From: an uncultured Erysipelotrichaceae bacterium
GTDB lineage: Bacteria; Bacillota_I; Bacilli_A; Erysipelotrichales; Erysipelotrichaceae
Direction: 5' to 3'
NCBI GenBank assembly: GCA_902766005.1
Contig: CACXCB010000101.1
Coordinates: forward strand, 1-64,000
DNA length: 64,000 nucleotides
Shown: positions 7,942-16,807 of the stretch, in pieces
Numbering within the stretch: position 1 is the first letter of the stretch
Layout of the letters: each line of letters opens with the position of its first letter
Position numbers and translations under genes: made by a program
The notes under the pieces: generated by a model
Told to the model about the DNA's origin: nothing
Databases searched by the model: none
The model's input: only the letters and a program-made list of their open reading frames with translations

Positions 7942-9282
7942 ATGGATTTATTTGGATATGCCTCACAAGAGGAAAGAAAAAAAGAAGAACCACTGGCTGC
8001 TAGAATGCGTCCTTCTACCTTGGAGGAGGTGGTTGGACAGCAGCATATCATAGGCAAAGGCAGACTGCTCTACAGGGCAATCAAGGCTGATAAGCTTGGA
8101 TCCATATTGTTTTACGGTCCTCCCGGAACCGGAAAAACAACATTGGCCAGGGTTATTGCAAATTCTACCAGTGCATCGTTTTGCCAGGTCAATGCAACCA
8201 TTGCCGGAAAGAAGGATATGGAGCAGGTAGTTGAACAGGCGAAAAGCCTTTACGGTGCATATGGGAAAAGAACGATTCTGTTTATTGATGAGATTCATCG
8301 CTTTAATAAAGCACAACAGGACTTTCTTTTGCCCCATGTAGAAGACGGCACGGTTGTGTTAATCGGCGCAACAACGGAAAATCCGTATTTTGAAGTCAAC
8401 AGTGCTTTATTGTCCAGATCAAGAATCTTTGAATTAAAGCCTTTAACCAAAGACGATATTATGGTGTTGATTCAAAGAGCTCTCGAAGACCCGTTTAAAG
8501 GCGTCGCTGCCCAAATGGTGCAGATGGAAAACGATGCGATAGAATTCCTTGCAGATGCAAGCGATGGTGATGCCAGGGCTGCCTTAAACGGATTGGAACT
8601 CGCGGTATTAACCACGGACAGGGAGGATGATGGCTATATCCATATCGATGTATCCGTGATTGAAGAATGCATTCAGAAGAAGTCACTTCGTTATGACAAG
8701 GATGGGGATAATCATTATGATACAATTTCCGCATTTATCAAATCCATGCGCGGATCTGATCCGGATGCCACCCTGTATTATCTTGCCAGAATGATAGAAG
8801 CAGGGGAGGATGTCAGGTTTATCTCAAGAAGAATCATGATTGCTGCTGCCGAAGAATGCGGCAATGCCGATCCCCGTGCACTTGAGATTGCGGTGAATGC
8901 AGCTCTTGCGGTAGAAAGAGTAGGCATGCCGGAAGGTCAGATTATCCTTGCCCAGGCGGCGACATATGTAGCCTGTGCACCAAAATCCAATGCAAGCTCC
9001 AACGGTATTTTCCTGGCAAGGGATGAGGTCCAAAAATCAGGCAATCTCAAAATTCCGTCATATCTGCAAGATGCCCATTACAGCGGGGCACAGAAACTGG
9101 ATCGCGGAACGGGATATATCTATCCTCATGATTATCCAAACCATTACACTTACCAGCAATATCTTCCCGATGCAATAAAAGACAAGAGATTCTATTTCTT
9201 CTCTGATGTTGCCTATGAAGGCAGACTGCAGAAGTATTACGAGATGATCGGCAAGAAGGATTTTGGAAAAGAAATGAAGTAA
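7942..9282 (+). CDS. rarA: Replication-associated recombination ATPase RarA (MgsA)
   Basis: A 446-residue AAA+ ATPase of the clamp-loader group that acts at stalled replication forks. MDLFGYASQEERKKEEPLAAR is the typical N-terminus, Walker A GPPGTGKT is at residues 59-66, Walker B ILFIDEIHR near 112, sensor 1 GATTEN near 140, and the C-terminal MgsA region ends with HDYPNHYTYQQYLPD. I chose the ATG at 7942 (GCGGAGA upstream) over the one at 7897, which would lie inside the preceding terminator. Length is normal for the family. Confidence 0.93.
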   Translation: MDLFGYASQEERKKEEPLAARMRPSTLEEVVGQQHIIGKGRLLYRAIKADKLGSILFYGPPGTGKTTLARVIANSTSASFCQVNATIAGKKDMEQVVEQAKSLYGAYGKRTILFIDEIHRFNKAQQDFLLPHVEDGTVVLIGATTENPYFEVNSALLSRSRIFELKPLTKDDIMVLIQRALEDPFKGVAAQMVQMENDAIEFLADASDGDARAALNGLELAVLTTDREDDGYIHIDVSVIEECIQKKSLRYDKDGDNHYDTISAFIKSMRGSDPDATLYYLARMIEAGEDVRFISRRIMIAAAEECGNADPRALEIAVNAALAVERVGMPEGQIILAQAATYVACAPKSNASSNGIFLARDEVQKSGNLKIPSYLQDAHYSGAQKLDRGTGYIYPHDYPNHYTYQQYLPDAIKDKRFYFFSDVAYEGRLQKYYEMIGKKDFGKEMK

Positions 9283-9400
9283 TACAAAACATTTTCATTT
9301 GTAATAATGCAAAGAACCGGATAGAACAGAAGGAAAAAGATCAGTGATTTCGGTTATGCAAAGAGAATCTGTAAAATTCGTAAAATGATGAAAACTTGAA
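9283..9400. other. Short intergenic stretch after rarA, no supported gene
   Basis: AT-rich; ATGCAAAGA occurs twice (around 9308 and 9356). A possible 14-codon GTG reading frame preceded by AGAAGGA lies near 9344-9388, but it is too short to support from one sequence. Confidence 0.4.
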
Positions 9401-9448
9401 AAAACTGCCGTTATGAATCATTTTTGTTCATAGACGGCGGTTTTCTTT
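9401..9448. terminator. Bidirectional terminator between rarA and the PBP gene
   Basis: AAAACTGCCG-TTATGAA pairs with TTCATAGACGGCGGTTTT across a T-rich loop. A-rich on the left and T-rich on the right, so it can end transcripts from both converging sides. Confidence 0.75.
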
Positions 9449-9523
9449 TAGGACAACGATAAGATATTTATGGTGTTCTGCCTTTAGGAAAAAAGAAGTA
9501 TCAGTTTTGATTGATACTTCCGT

Positions 9524-10909
9524 TTATTCATATATTTCGTTGATGGCAGAAACAAGCTGTTTAGCGACAGGATATAAATCCGTACTGTGCAGGGAGTTGT
9601 TCATGGAGATGCAAAAGGATGCATCTTCAGTAAATCCGATCATATAGGTATGTATTCTGTCTTCAGCACATTCTGCTGTACCGGTCTTGGCATAAACCAT
9701 GCCGTAAGTAGCTTCATCCAATCCGTATAACAATGCAGTAGAATGCATGACTTCCTTAAGCTTCTTATCAACACTGCTGTTAATGGCTGTGCTGAGTTTT
9801 CTGTTAATATGCCTGTATAATGTGTGATTGCCGCTTTTGATGTTCTGTACAATGTAGGGACGCATCATCTTGCCGTCATTGGCGATTGCCTGAGCGATTA
9901 ATGCTAGATGGGCAGGGGTGATCTCCGTATCTCCCTGGCCGAATGATGTCTGGGCAATAGTGATTGGTTTTTCATCCGCAAAGCTCATGGATGAGTGCAA
10001 TGTACAAAGATATGGTATTTCAATGTCTTTGCCCACCATAAATGCAGAAGCTGTTTTCTGCAGATAGGATGCACCGGTTCGAATGCCAAGATCTGCAAAG
10101 TAGCAGTTGACGGAATGATTCATCGCTTCCTCAAGACCGATATTTCCATAGGCAATATCATTGTAGTTTGTAATGACATAATCCGAGCCTGCCGGGGTAT
10201 ACGAGCCTGCATCTACGAACTGGAAGAAGGAACCGTCCAGATTTTCATCTTCCGCTTTTTTCAGAGCAGCTGCAGCTGTGATGACTTTGAAAGTACTTCC
10301 GGGAGGATCATTCTCATAGGTGCCTCTGCGGAACTGTGAACCCGGAACATCACTGTTTAACAGGCTTTCCATGTCATTGACATCGTAGGCAACCGTGCTT
10401 TGAGAAGAAAGGGCAAGAATTGCACCGGTATGGTTATCGATAACGGTGATGCTTCCTTCTTTTCCGTTTAACAGTGCATATGCTGTGTTCTGCAAACGAT
10501 TGTCGGTTGTCAATGTGATTGAGGCACCTTTGTTTTCTGCATCCAGATGGAACAGGGAATAATCTTTGAGATTGCCCCGCAAACCGAATGTATTTTCAAT
10601 ACCGCCATTCACAGAGTAATACCCTAATAACCATGCATAACTGTAATTCTTCGGGTTTTCCGCATAGGCAGATACGCCCGGAGATGCATTTCCGAGAATC
10701 AATGCACCATCACGGTCATAGATATCTCCCTCAACCACAAAATCTTCTATAGTCTGATAGGTGATTGTGTTTTTAGTGCCATGGTAGCCATCATCAAATG
10801 TAGCTAGAAGCAGATACTTTCCGCAAAGAAAAGTACTGAACAGAAGACAGCCGATAACACATGCGATTTCTGCAAGCAGAATACGCTTCTTCGATCTGTT
10901 ATTCTTCAT
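9524..10909 (-). CDS. Class B penicillin-binding protein (transpeptidase)
   Basis: A 461-residue peptidoglycan transpeptidase with an N-terminal membrane anchor (about residues 9-35). The catalytic triad motifs are present: SxxK as PPGSTFKVI (Ser about 205), SxN as NHSVNCYF (about 263) and KTG as AKTGTAE (about 405). It is shorter than FtsI/PbpB and lacks PASTA domains, resembling the compact PBPs (PbpA type) paired with FtsW/RodA/SpoVE proteins. Of two adjacent start codons the second (10909) has AAAGGAG at proper spacing. It overlaps the upstream FtsW-like gene by 11 bases, so glycosyltransferase and transpeptidase are made together, probably as a complex. Confidence 0.88.
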   Translation of the reverse strand: MKNNRSKKRILLAEIACVIGCLLFSTFLCGKYLLLATFDDGYHGTKNTITYQTIEDFVVEGDIYDRDGALILGNASPGVSAYAENPKNYSYAWLLGYYSVNGGIENTFGLRGNLKDYSLFHLDAENKGASITLTTDNRLQNTAYALLNGKEGSITVIDNHTGAILALSSQSTVAYDVNDMESLLNSDVPGSQFRRGTYENDPPGSTFKVITAAAALKKAEDENLDGSFFQFVDAGSYTPAGSDYVITNYNDIAYGNIGLEEAMNHSVNCYFADLGIRTGASYLQKTASAFMVGKDIEIPYLCTLHSSMSFADEKPITIAQTSFGQGDTEITPAHLALIAQAIANDGKMMRPYIVQNIKSGNHTLYRHINRKLSTAINSSVDKKLKEVMHSTALLYGLDEATYGMVYAKTGTAECAEDRIHTYMIGFTEDASFCISMNNSLHSTDLYPVAKQLVSAINEIYE

Positions 10910-12245
10910 GTGCATCTCCTTTCATGGAACCTTTTGAAAGGTAGATCAACAATCCGCTGAAACACAAGACAATAGACTGATATGTTCCGCCTCTGCTTAA
11001 GAAGGGAATCGGCAATCCGGCAAAAGGAATCATGTTGCAGGAACCGAGAATGACGATGATTGCCTGAAGGAACAACAGGATTGTTGCTCCATAGATGACA
11101 ATCGCATCTTTTGGTTCTCTTTCCATCATGCTCCTGGAAAGCCTGCTTCCGGAAATCAGGATTACCATAAACATCAGGACACTGAATATGCCAAGAGGAA
11201 GGCCGAAGGAATTAATCAAAGCAATAAATGCCATATCGCTTTCCGGTACGGGAATCGCATTGAAATTGACGGTATTGCCGAATAATCCGGCCATCCATAA
11301 CGCTTTCTTGCCCTGTAACAGCTGATAACCGGATCCGTACGGATCACTGGTCAGATTGGCGGTTAAGGAAAAGCGGGTATAAATCTTTTTAATAAAAGGC
11401 CATGCCATTCTCATGATGCCGTTCAATTCGCCGGCTTCTGCCATCGGAAGGAATGACTTGTACAGGACAAAACTGCATACAACCGCACCAACACAAAGTC
11501 CAAGGACAATCATCAGATAGATCCTTTTTCCAAGACTTCTCGGTACAAAGATGAACAGAATTGAAAGATGCAGAAAGAACAGGATAAAGAATGAGCCAAG
11601 TTCATGGATGATCACGCTTCCGGCAAGGTTGATTAAGAAGAAGATCGTAGATATCCAAAGGATATTGGAGACCGATCGATTTTCATCCGAAGTCAGCAGA
11701 CTGCTGTAAAACAGAATGGCAGCGACCTTGGTGAAGTCCGTCATCTGTGCAGTATAAGGACCGATACGAATCCATGCCAGTGTGCCGTAACCGTTAGGGT
11801 CAACCCCATAAAAATAGAGAATCACATAGATTGCCATGCAACCGAACAGGGTCAGATAAACCGTGAATTTTTTGCTCAGTATCTTACGGAAGAAGTAATA
11901 GAAAAAAACAAATACGGAAGCAATACCCAATCCGATCCCATATTTCAAAAAACTGAAGGTGGTGAGCGGATGGTATACCTGATCGACAAGGATCTGCAGG
12001 GCAATGCCTGTTGTCGTTAAAGAGATGAGAGCAAAGTACAGCCGCATGTCACAATCGTTATTGTAGGCATAGGTACCCAGGAATGCACTTAACAGCAGCA
12101 AGGGGATCAATGCATACAGATACAACAAGGCATCGAGGCCAAGCTTCAGAAACATCATAACGCCCATGGCCAGTTCAAACACGATGGCCAGGATAATATA
12201 GATGAAGCTGTTCTCGCTTCTGTTTAAATCCGATAAGAATTTCAT
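10899..12245 (-). CDS. FtsW/RodA/SpoVE family peptidoglycan glycosyltransferase
   Basis: A 448-residue SEDS protein with about ten membrane helices. The C-terminal signature is clear: NSFGLPLGIFSVLMFMV, NMIPFAGLPIPFLSRGGTYQSI and a last helix GLLIYLS. These proteins polymerise lipid II. The ATG at 12245 begins a typical short cytoplasmic tail (MKFLSDLNRSENSF); the frame stays open for 49 codons upstream, but that part runs through the divergent promoter region and looks non-coding. There is no ribosome site: a TTGCAC-16-TATTGT promoter lies so close that the mRNA leader would be only about 2-3 bases. Without neighbouring division or spore genes, the choice between FtsW, RodA and SpoVE cannot be made. 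Confidence 0.85.
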   Translation of the reverse strand: MKFLSDLNRSENSFIYIILAIVFELAMGVMMFLKLGLDALLYLYALIPLLLLSAFLGTYAYNNDCDMRLYFALISLTTTGIALQILVDQVYHPLTTFSFLKYGIGLGIASVFVFFYYFFRKILSKKFTVYLTLFGCMAIYVILYFYGVDPNGYGTLAWIRIGPYTAQMTDFTKVAAILFYSSLLTSDENRSVSNILWISTIFFLINLAGSVIIHELGSFFILFFLHLSILFIFVPRSLGKRIYLMIVLGLCVGAVVCSFVLYKSFLPMAEAGELNGIMRMAWPFIKKIYTRFSLTANLTSDPYGSGYQLLQGKKALWMAGLFGNTVNFNAIPVPESDMAFIALINSFGLPLGIFSVLMFMVILISGSRLSRSMMEREPKDAIVIYGATILLFLQAIIVILGSCNMIPFAGLPIPFLSRGGTYQSIVLCFSGLLIYLSKGSMKGDAHEE

Positions 12246-12254
12246 ACATGAATT

Positions 12255-12282
12255 ACAATAGCATTTTTGGAAAGATGTGCAA
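12255..12282 (-). promoter_or_regulatory. Promoter of the FtsW/PBP operon
   Basis: On the minus strand, TTGCAC (12282-12277), 16 bases, TATTGT (12260-12255), ending 9 bases before the start codon at 12245. Confidence 0.5.
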
Positions 12283-12318
12283 GTCTGAAAACGCTTGTAT
12301 AAAAGAAAATTAAACTTT

Positions 12319-12348
12319 TTGCAAGAATCCACTGAATTTTTGTAAAAT
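12319..12348 (+). promoter_or_regulatory. Promoter of the HAD phosphatase gene
   Basis: TTGCAA (12319-12324), 18 bases, TAAAAT (12343-12348), then GGGAG ahead of the ATG at 12367. Divergent from the FtsW promoter. Confidence 0.5.
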
Positions 12349-12366
12349 AACGTATGGGAGAGTTTT

Positions 12367-13143
12367 ATGATTAGAGCAGTATTTTTAGACATGGATGATA
12401 CGCTGTATTCTCATACGATCGGCGGTATTCCGGCATCTGCAACGGAGGCAATTCAAAAGGCAAGAGAGAACGGGATAAAAGTATTTCTGGCTACAGGAAG
12501 ACATAAAAGAGAACTGGAACAGCTGGTGAAAGAGGAACTGCCGTTAGACGGTTTTATTACCGTAAACGGTGCATATTCCTATCAGAAAGACAGGGTATTG
12601 GACAGCCACCCGATATCCCAAAGGGATATGGAAAGCCTGTATGCCTTTTTGCAGGAAAACCATGTGCCTGTTGTCTTTCTGGAAGATGAAAAGATGTATA
12701 TCAACATGCATGATGATCTTGTTCAAGAGGATATGGATAAAATCCATACGGCTTATCCGGATATCGAGCCGCTTGAAAGGATTCTACAGAATCCTATCTA
12801 CCAGTTTATTCCGTATGTCAATGATGAGATCTGGAACAGGATGAATCAGAATCTGAAAGATGTACAATCCACCAGATGGAATATTGCCCTGGATGTCGTA
12901 TCGAAAGATGCCGGCAAGGATATCGGCATCCGCAGGATTGCAGAAATAAACGGCTGGAAGAAGGAAGAGATCATGGCAATCGGAGACGGACCTAATGATG
13001 TTTCCATGCTGAAGGCTGCAGGAGTTGCCGTCTGTATGGGCAATGGAACCGATTCCTGTAAAAGTGTTGCAGATTATGTGACAGATGTCATTGATGAGGG
13101 TGGAATTATGCATGCTTTCAAACATTTTGGATTGATTTATTAG
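12367..13143 (+). CDS. Cof-type HAD-IIB sugar-phosphate phosphatase
   Basis: A 258-residue HAD hydrolase. Motif I is FLDMDDTLY (nucleophile Asp 8), motif II is LATGR near residue 42, motif III/IV is IGDGPNDVSMLKAAG near 205-220, with a C2B-type cap between them. These features define the Cof subgroup that dephosphorylates sugar phosphates and similar metabolites. It lies directly upstream of the fructokinase operon but has its own promoter and a 65-base gap follows, so a role in sugar phosphate balance is only suggestive. GGGAG ribosome site. Confidence 0.88.
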   Translation: MIRAVFLDMDDTLYSHTIGGIPASATEAIQKARENGIKVFLATGRHKRELEQLVKEELPLDGFITVNGAYSYQKDRVLDSHPISQRDMESLYAFLQENHVPVVFLEDEKMYINMHDDLVQEDMDKIHTAYPDIEPLERILQNPIYQFIPYVNDEIWNRMNQNLKDVQSTRWNIALDVVSKDAGKDIGIRRIAEINGWKKEEIMAIGDGPNDVSMLKAAGVAVCMGNGTDSCKSVADYVTDVIDEGGIMHAFKHFGLIY

Positions 13144-13147
13144 TCAG

Positions 13148-13175
13148 TTGACAGGATTCTGTTGTATTATATTAA
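13148..13175 (+). promoter_or_regulatory. Promoter of the fructokinase-epimerase-GH32 operon
   Basis: TTGACA (13148-13153), 16 bases, TATTAA (13170-13175); AAGGAG precedes the ATG at 13209. Confidence 0.55.
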
Positions 13176-13208
13176 TAAGGAATTTTTTCGAAGAATAAGG
13201 AGATAAAA

Positions 13209-14195
13209 ATGACAAAGAACAATGTACAGAAACAATTTGACGTAGTCGCTTTAGGCGAATTATTAATTGATTTTACAGAGAACGGTTTGTCAGAACAAGG
13301 CAATCCGCTTCTCGAGGCAAATCCAGGTGGCGCTCCATGTAATGTTTTGAGCATGTTGCAGAAGCTTGGCAAGAAAACCGCTTTTATCGGTAAGGTAGGT
13401 AATGACGGATTCGGAAACTTACTGGAAAAAGCAATTGTTGAGCAGGGCATTTCCGCACAGGGCTTAATGAAAGATAATGAAGTTCATACAACACTTGCTC
13501 TGGTATTGAAGAAAGAAAACGGAGACAGAGATTTTGCATTCTATAGAAAACCGGGTGCAGATGTCAACATCAAACCTGAAGAGATCGATCCTGAATTGAT
13601 TCAAAAATCCAGAATCTTCCATTTCGGCACATTGTCATTGACAGATGAGCCCGCTAAGAGTGCAACCATCAAAGCAGTTCAGGCTGCTGAAGATGCAGGA
13701 CTCACAATCACCTTTGATCCAAACCTCAGAGAACCGTTGTGGGATACACTCGATGATGCAAAAAGAGAAATTGACTGGGGCATGAAGCATGCACACTTCC
13801 TGAAGATTTCCGATAATGAGATTCAGTGGTTTACAGGTAAGGAAGACTTTGATGAAGGCATCAAGGTGTTACAGGATGCATATCCGAATATCAAGCTCAT
13901 CTGCCTGTCCATGGGACCTGACGGAAGCCGTGCTTACTATAACGGAAGCAAAGTAGAAGTGAATGCATTTGTACAGGAAGGCACAATTGAAACAACTGGC
14001 GCAGGCGACACATTCTGTGCATGCATGATCAATGCCATTCTGGAAACAGGACTGGACAACTTCACAGACGAAAAGCTGACAGAAGCTCTGACTTTCGCAA
14101 ATGCGGCAGCATCCATCGTCACAACGAGAAAAGGCGCATTGCGTGTTATGCCGACCAAGGAAGAAGTAGAGACATTCATCGATTCTAAAAAATAA
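13209..14195 (+). CDS. PfkB-family fructokinase
   Basis: A 328-residue ribokinase-fold sugar kinase that phosphorylates a sugar, most likely fructose, with ATP. Signature 1 is VALGELLIDF...NPGGAPCNV (about residues 13-45); the anion-hole/catalytic signature 2 is TTGAGDTFCACM (about 263-274) with the catalytic Asp. The start codon has AAGGAGAT just upstream. Position ahead of an epimerase and a GH32 invertase supports fructokinase, handling the fructose released from sucrose or fructans. No PTS or ABC transporter gene accompanies the operon here, which implies either a distant transporter or uptake of free hexose/oligosaccharide. Confidence 0.88.
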   Translation: MTKNNVQKQFDVVALGELLIDFTENGLSEQGNPLLEANPGGAPCNVLSMLQKLGKKTAFIGKVGNDGFGNLLEKAIVEQGISAQGLMKDNEVHTTLALVLKKENGDRDFAFYRKPGADVNIKPEEIDPELIQKSRIFHFGTLSLTDEPAKSATIKAVQAAEDAGLTITFDPNLREPLWDTLDDAKREIDWGMKHAHFLKISDNEIQWFTGKEDFDEGIKVLQDAYPNIKLICLSMGPDGSRAYYNGSKVEVNAFVQEGTIETTGAGDTFCACMINAILETGLDNFTDEKLTEALTFANAAASIVTTRKGALRVMPTKEEVETFIDSKK

Positions 14196-14208
14196 TAAAG
14201 GAAATTCC

Positions 14209-15210
14209 ATGAAAGAATTTTTCGGAACGTATAAAGAGAGTGAAATATATCTCTTCACATTGGAAAATGAGGGATTTGTCGCAAAGGTGACAAACTATGG
14301 GGCAACACTGGTATCCCTGGTGGAAAAAGAAACCGGCATTGATGTTGTACAGGGCTATGATACCCTCGAAGAGTACATGCAGCAGGATTTCTATACCGGT
14401 GCTTCTGTAGGCAGAACTGCCAACAGAATCGGCAAGGGAACATTTTCCCTCAATGGAAAAACCTATCATCTGCCCATCAACAATAACGGCAACTGCAACC
14501 ATGGTGGTATTGAAGGCTTTAACCGCAAGGCATTTGCATACAAAGAAGAGGATAACAGCGTTATTTTCTCTTATCTGAGTGTTGATGGCGAAGAAGGATA
14601 CCCCGGAAACCTGAAGGTTAACATTACATATACTCTTTGCGAGGATGGATTGCTGATTACCGCAGAAGGAACAAGCGATCAGGATACACTGTTTGCCTAT
14701 ACCAATCATGCCTACTTCAATCTCGATGCAAGTGACAATGCCCTGAATCATGAAGTTAAGATCTATGCTGATCAATACGGCTTAAGCGATGCCAACGGCA
14801 TGACACAGGATAGACTCGAGAATGTTGAAGGAACACCGTTTGACTTCAGACAGTTCAAGACACCTGCACAGGATATAGAAGCAGAAAACGAACAGCTTAC
14901 ATTTGGCAATGGTTACGATCATTTCTTCTTAATCAAAGGAGAAGGCATGCGTGACATGGCTGTATGTCTTGGACAAAAGCTGCAGTTAACCGTTTCCTCG
15001 GATCTGCCGGGAATGCATCTGTACAGTTCCAACTATCTCGATGGAATTCAGGGAAAGAAAGGTGTTTCTTATCCGAAGAGGTCTGCTTTGTGTTTTGAGG
15101 CAGAATATATGCCGAATGCGATCAACTACACCGATATAAAGGAAAAACCGATTGTTAAAGCGAATGAAACATTAACCTGTCATATCAAATATGCTTTAAA
15201 GAGGAGGTGA
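14209..15210 (+). CDS. galM: Aldose 1-epimerase (mutarotase)
   Basis: A 333-residue protein that interconverts alpha and beta anomers of aldoses. Conserved segments are GASVGRTANRIGKGTF (about residues 62-77), the catalytic His in TNHAYFNLD (about 165), GYDHFFLI and the catalytic Glu region CFEAEYMPNAIN near the C-terminus. It sits 13 bases after the fructokinase stop and 5 bases before the GH32 start, so it is part of the same operon. It would equilibrate the glucose or fructose anomers produced by the invertase. Confidence 0.88.
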   Translation: MKEFFGTYKESEIYLFTLENEGFVAKVTNYGATLVSLVEKETGIDVVQGYDTLEEYMQQDFYTGASVGRTANRIGKGTFSLNGKTYHLPINNNGNCNHGGIEGFNRKAFAYKEEDNSVIFSYLSVDGEEGYPGNLKVNITYTLCEDGLLITAEGTSDQDTLFAYTNHAYFNLDASDNALNHEVKIYADQYGLSDANGMTQDRLENVEGTPFDFRQFKTPAQDIEAENEQLTFGNGYDHFFLIKGEGMRDMAVCLGQKLQLTVSSDLPGMHLYSSNYLDGIQGKKGVSYPKRSALCFEAEYMPNAINYTDIKEKPIVKANETLTCHIKYALKRR

Positions 15211-15215
15211 CAGAT

Positions 15216-16715
15216 ATGAAACAGTGGACACCTGAGGAAAAACGCAGAGTGTACAAAGACACGGATTATCAGGAACTCAAACTTCTGCATGAGGAAGTAA
15301 GCCGTTCGAGATGGCGTACGCAGTTTCATGTACAAACCGTAACGGGACTGATGAATGACCCGAATGGTTTTTCCTACTGGAACGGGGAATGGCATCTGTT
15401 CTACCAGTGGTTCCCGTATGGCGGTGTTCACGGAACAAAGCACTGGTATCATGTTACAAGTGAAGATCTTGTTTCATGGAAGAATGTCGGATGCGCCATG
15501 ATTCCGGATCATTACGAAGATAACAACGGCTGTTATAGCGGCAGCGCATATCCGGCAGATGATGCATTGTATCTTGCCTATACGGGAAACTGCCGTGACA
15601 AGGACAATGTCCGTCATCCTTTCCAGCTGCTTGCCAAAATGGACAAGGAAGGCAATATCACCAAACAGACGGAACCGTTAATCAAGCCGCAAGAAGGATA
15701 TACTGAACACCAGAGAGATCCGAAGATCTTTCGTCATCTAGGCTATTATTATATTCTTCTGGGTGCTCAGGATGAAAACAAGAAGGGAAAACTCCTTCTC
15801 TTCCGTTCGCAGGATATCGAAGAAGGATGGTATCTTCTGGGTGAGCTGAAGGTCAGAGGTTTTGAGGATTTTGGCTTTATGGTGGAATGCCCCGACCTCG
15901 AAAAAATCGGCAGCCAGTGGGTTCTGTTATTCTCCCCGCAGGGCTTACAGCCTGAGGGAGACAATTATCAGAACAAGTTCAACAATGTCTGCATGGTAGG
16001 CAAGATGGATTTCGACAATCTCGAATTCATTCCGGAATCACCGATGACCGAACTCGACAGGGGCTTTGATTTTTATGCAGCACAATGTGCATTCCAGAAA
16101 GAATACTCCTCTGCCGGTGTCTTAATCGGCTGGTTCGGTGTTGCGGATTACAGTTATCCGCCTGCAGATGATGAGGGCTGGGCCGGCTTACAGACTATGC
16201 CAAGAGAACTAACCATTAAAAACAACAGACTGTACCAGAAGCCTGTCAGGGCAATCGGCAAGCTGAAAGGGGATGTTCTTTTGAAAGTCAGTGATGGCCA
16301 TATCATTGATGACAAGACATTGGGAAGAACACCTGCTGCATGTATTATCGATCTTGAAAATCCGAAAGAAGAATCCGTCAGCCTGAACCTGTTTGCCGGT
16401 TCCATTGAGAGAGGATTTGAGATTTCCTATAATAAAAACTCCAAGGACTTTTATATCGATAAAGGTGGTATGCGCATCCAGACAAATACCGATTTCGGCA
16501 CAAGAAGGAATGTCCATCTTGACAATGGATTAAAAACCATGCAGATCTTCGTAGATCACAGCGCTATAGAAATCTTCCTGAATGACGGTGAATATGTACT
16601 GTCTTCGAGAATCTTCCCGACAGAAGAAGAACATCTGTTAAGGATGAGCGGAAAGGATATTAATATTACGATTTCTGAAGCCAACCGTACGGTTGAAGAA
16701 GATTTTGTCATTTAA
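15216..16715 (+). CDS. GH32 beta-fructofuranosidase (sucrose/sucrose-6-phosphate hydrolase)
   Basis: A 499-residue family 32 glycoside hydrolase that cleaves terminal fructose from sucrose, sucrose-6-phosphate or short fructans. The five-bladed propeller motifs are clear: LMNDPNGF (nucleophile Asp 48), QRDPKIF (transition-state Asp near 168) and VECPDL (acid/base Glu near 225); a beta-sandwich domain follows from about 350. The ATG at 15216 has a perfect AGGAGGTGA 5 bases upstream. No signal peptide is present, so the enzyme is intracellular and the substrate must be imported. A terminator ends the operon. Confidence 0.92.
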   Translation: MKQWTPEEKRRVYKDTDYQELKLLHEEVSRSRWRTQFHVQTVTGLMNDPNGFSYWNGEWHLFYQWFPYGGVHGTKHWYHVTSEDLVSWKNVGCAMIPDHYEDNNGCYSGSAYPADDALYLAYTGNCRDKDNVRHPFQLLAKMDKEGNITKQTEPLIKPQEGYTEHQRDPKIFRHLGYYYILLGAQDENKKGKLLLFRSQDIEEGWYLLGELKVRGFEDFGFMVECPDLEKIGSQWVLLFSPQGLQPEGDNYQNKFNNVCMVGKMDFDNLEFIPESPMTELDRGFDFYAAQCAFQKEYSSAGVLIGWFGVADYSYPPADDEGWAGLQTMPRELTIKNNRLYQKPVRAIGKLKGDVLLKVSDGHIIDDKTLGRTPAACIIDLENPKEESVSLNLFAGSIERGFEISYNKNSKDFYIDKGGMRIQTNTDFGTRRNVHLDNGLKTMQIFVDHSAIEIFLNDGEYVLSSRIFPTEEEHLLRMSGKDINITISEANRTVEEDFVI

Positions 16716-16722
16716 CAATATT

Positions 16723-16744
16723 GGCCGGTGCAAACCGGCTTTTC
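16723..16744 (+). terminator. Terminator of the sucrose/fructan operon
   Basis: GCCGGT-GCAA-ACCGGC followed by TTTT. Confidence 0.75.
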
Positions 16745-16807
16745 TGATGTATTTGGATTGAAAATGAAATCGCAGTGTGATATTTTTTTGCGTAATGGAG
16801 AGAGAAG

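Noticed and set aside
9344-9388. 14-codon GTG ORF with an SD-like AGAAGGA between rarA and the PBP gene
   Set aside because: Too short to tell from chance without conservation data.
12246-12392. N-terminal extension of the FtsW-like protein
   Set aside because: The extra codons run through a divergent promoter region and are unlike the family N-terminus.
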